Part shown: positions 62,639 to 64,000 of the stretch, in pieces
Layout of the letters: each line of letters begins with the position of its first letter
Position numbering within the stretch: the first letter of the stretch is position 1
Source of the DNA: Echinococcus granulosus
Lineage: Eukaryota; Platyhelminthes; Cestoda; Cyclophyllidea; Taeniidae
DNA length: 64,000 nt
Reading direction: 5' to 3'
Assembly: GCF_000524195.1 (NCBI RefSeq)
Contig: NW_020170413.1
Location: forward strand, 314,033-378,032
Made by a program: the position numbers and the translations under genes
The notes under the pieces: model-generated
Told to the model about the DNA's origin: nothing
Database searches by the model: none
Seen by the model: only the letters and a program-made list of their open reading frames with translations

Positions 62639-64000
62639 AGATCGTAATTTTTCACCATTTTTTTAAATGAGTTAACCCCTTCCCTCTCTTTCACGGAATC
62701 GTCAGTTTTGAGGTCAAATTAGGTCAAGAAGAGACATGCCGGTCTACTTGTTCTCTTTAATTCCAAGTCTCTTGTTAGTGGGTGGTCGAAGTTAGTCAAT
62801 TCTCCACCGCTTTCTTGTATTAAGTTGTCTGGCAGCTATCATGTGCCACCTTATCGTTTTCTTCTGTCATAATTGCTTAAGGGAAGGTTGATAAATCCAT
62901 TTACTAACACACTTCTTTATTGTCTAATTGGTCCCTCCCGTCACCCCTTGATTGATGTCAACACTGACACCGTTTAGTAGTTATCACCTTTGACGTTTTG
63001 GTTATTACTCAATAAGGAATGAGAGATTATTTTTTGTAAAAAAGAACGGCATTCTGAGCGCTTTAATGGAACCTTGTCATTCATAGATTGCCAGATTCTG
63101 GCACCGTCGAGAGAGTCTTTGCGGAGTGACTACATTCACTTACCCTGAAAGAGTTTTCTATTACAATTGCAGTTGGTGGAGTAATTGCCAACACAGCTGA
63201 ACCATCCTCTGACTGGCAGCTTGCTTCATTTCTTCACCTGGACGGTAAATCATCATGCGTGATTTCACTTACCGTTTGCACAGAAAGACAATTTGACAGA
63301 CTGGTAATGCTGCATTAGGTTCTTAACTCATCGAATGTTCGTTCATAGGACTGCCTACCGAGGCCGTAGGCTGAAATTGCCGTTGGCAGCCAAGTGGCCG
63401 TTTTGAAGACATCTGCCCTAGTCAAGTCTCCTATTGCTGACCACCCGAGTCTTCCGTCATATTATGGTGCTTCAAGTCTTCTCTAAGGATAGATATCCAC
63501 GAGTTTAGATTTCGTGCCTTTGGTGGAGGCGTGGGTTTCCCTTGTTAACTGCCATCTGGATCATTGATGTACAGACTGGACTAGTCCATGGTGCGCAAGT
63601 TGACGCCGCAGACCACTCGGTACTGCCTGTAGTAGCACCAAGGTAGCACCTCCTGTACGGTCGGCTAGAATTTAGCGTCTCTATTGAATTGGAGGGCTCC
63701 TCGATTTAGAATCTACCTTTGGCAATGGATCAAGACGAAGATTGTGCAGAAGTTCAGACTGCGGTTGCAATGCCACTTCCAGGACCCACTGTAGATATGG
63801 CATTGGAATGGGTATTTGTCTCTGAACGGGATCCGATCTGATCAAATAGACAAAGAATCTATTCCTAAAAGATTAAATTTTAGACATGCATGGCGAAAAT
63901 TACTTCCAAATCGCCTGTGACCCTCCACGAAAAGGGTCAACATCTTTAGCTATTGTATTGAAATTGTACTCATAACTTGTAAGCCCACTTATATCAGAGA
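62639..64000. other. ISY1 3' flank, no recognised gene
   Basis: No ORF of 60 codons starts here. Two short exon-like plus-strand segments (63173-63244, 63726-63842) have plausible splice sites or an ATG but match no family I know. The next gene, if any, is beyond the window. Confidence 0.55.

Noticed and set aside
62384..62694. Ser/Leu-rich minus-strand ORFs
   Set aside because: Antisense shadows of the Glu-rich ISY1 last exon.

Overview
The window looks like nuclear DNA of a metazoan, most likely a parasitic flatworm (a cestode, or possibly a trematode). It is AT-rich, with no bacterial-style gene packing and no recognisable intact transposon. One conserved gene is spread over about 42 kb by very large introns, while its neighbour has introns of only 37-41 nt at its 5' end. 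That mix, plus a splice acceptor placed exactly before codon 2, resembles flatworm gene structure. The phylum is inferred from gene architecture, not read from a marker.

Two genes can be reconstructed exon by exon. On the minus strand (57459 down to 14938) lies a septin of the SEPT7 type: seven coding exons, 514 residues, every intron in phase 0. It has a serine-rich N-terminus, a polybasic segment, a GTPase domain with P-loop, DxxG and AKAD motifs, a septin unique element, a C-terminal coiled coil and a basic tail. Several normally conserved GTPase positions differ. On the plus strand (58251-62638), head to head with the septin, lies ISY1, a spliceosome (NineTeen complex-associated) factor. 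It has eight coding exons and 398 residues, including a first exon that contributes only the ATG and a 23-nt second exon. The two start codons are about 0.8 kb apart, so a shared divergent promoter is likely.

Layout: 1-14.6 kb holds no gene I recognise, but contains a diverged inverted repeat pair (7506-7716 and 10394-10607), a diverged direct repeat pair (about 6195-6600 and 7820-8220) and a G-rich tract. From 14.6 to 57.5 kb is the septin locus, whose introns hold three 100-N assembly gaps, a long (GGT)n tract that runs into one gap, a GGA tract, a degenerate pyrimidine-rich repeat and some unassigned ORFs. From 57.46 to 58.16 kb is the shared promoter region. From 58.25 to 62.64 kb is ISY1. 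From 62.64 to 64 kb is flank with weak exon-like segments.

The two genes belong to different processes (cytoskeletal scaffolding and pre-mRNA splicing), so nothing beyond the shared promoter ties them together. I saw no new multi-gene system. The most notable points are the ISY1 start architecture, which spliced-leader trans-splicing could also serve, and the divergent septin GTPase site.
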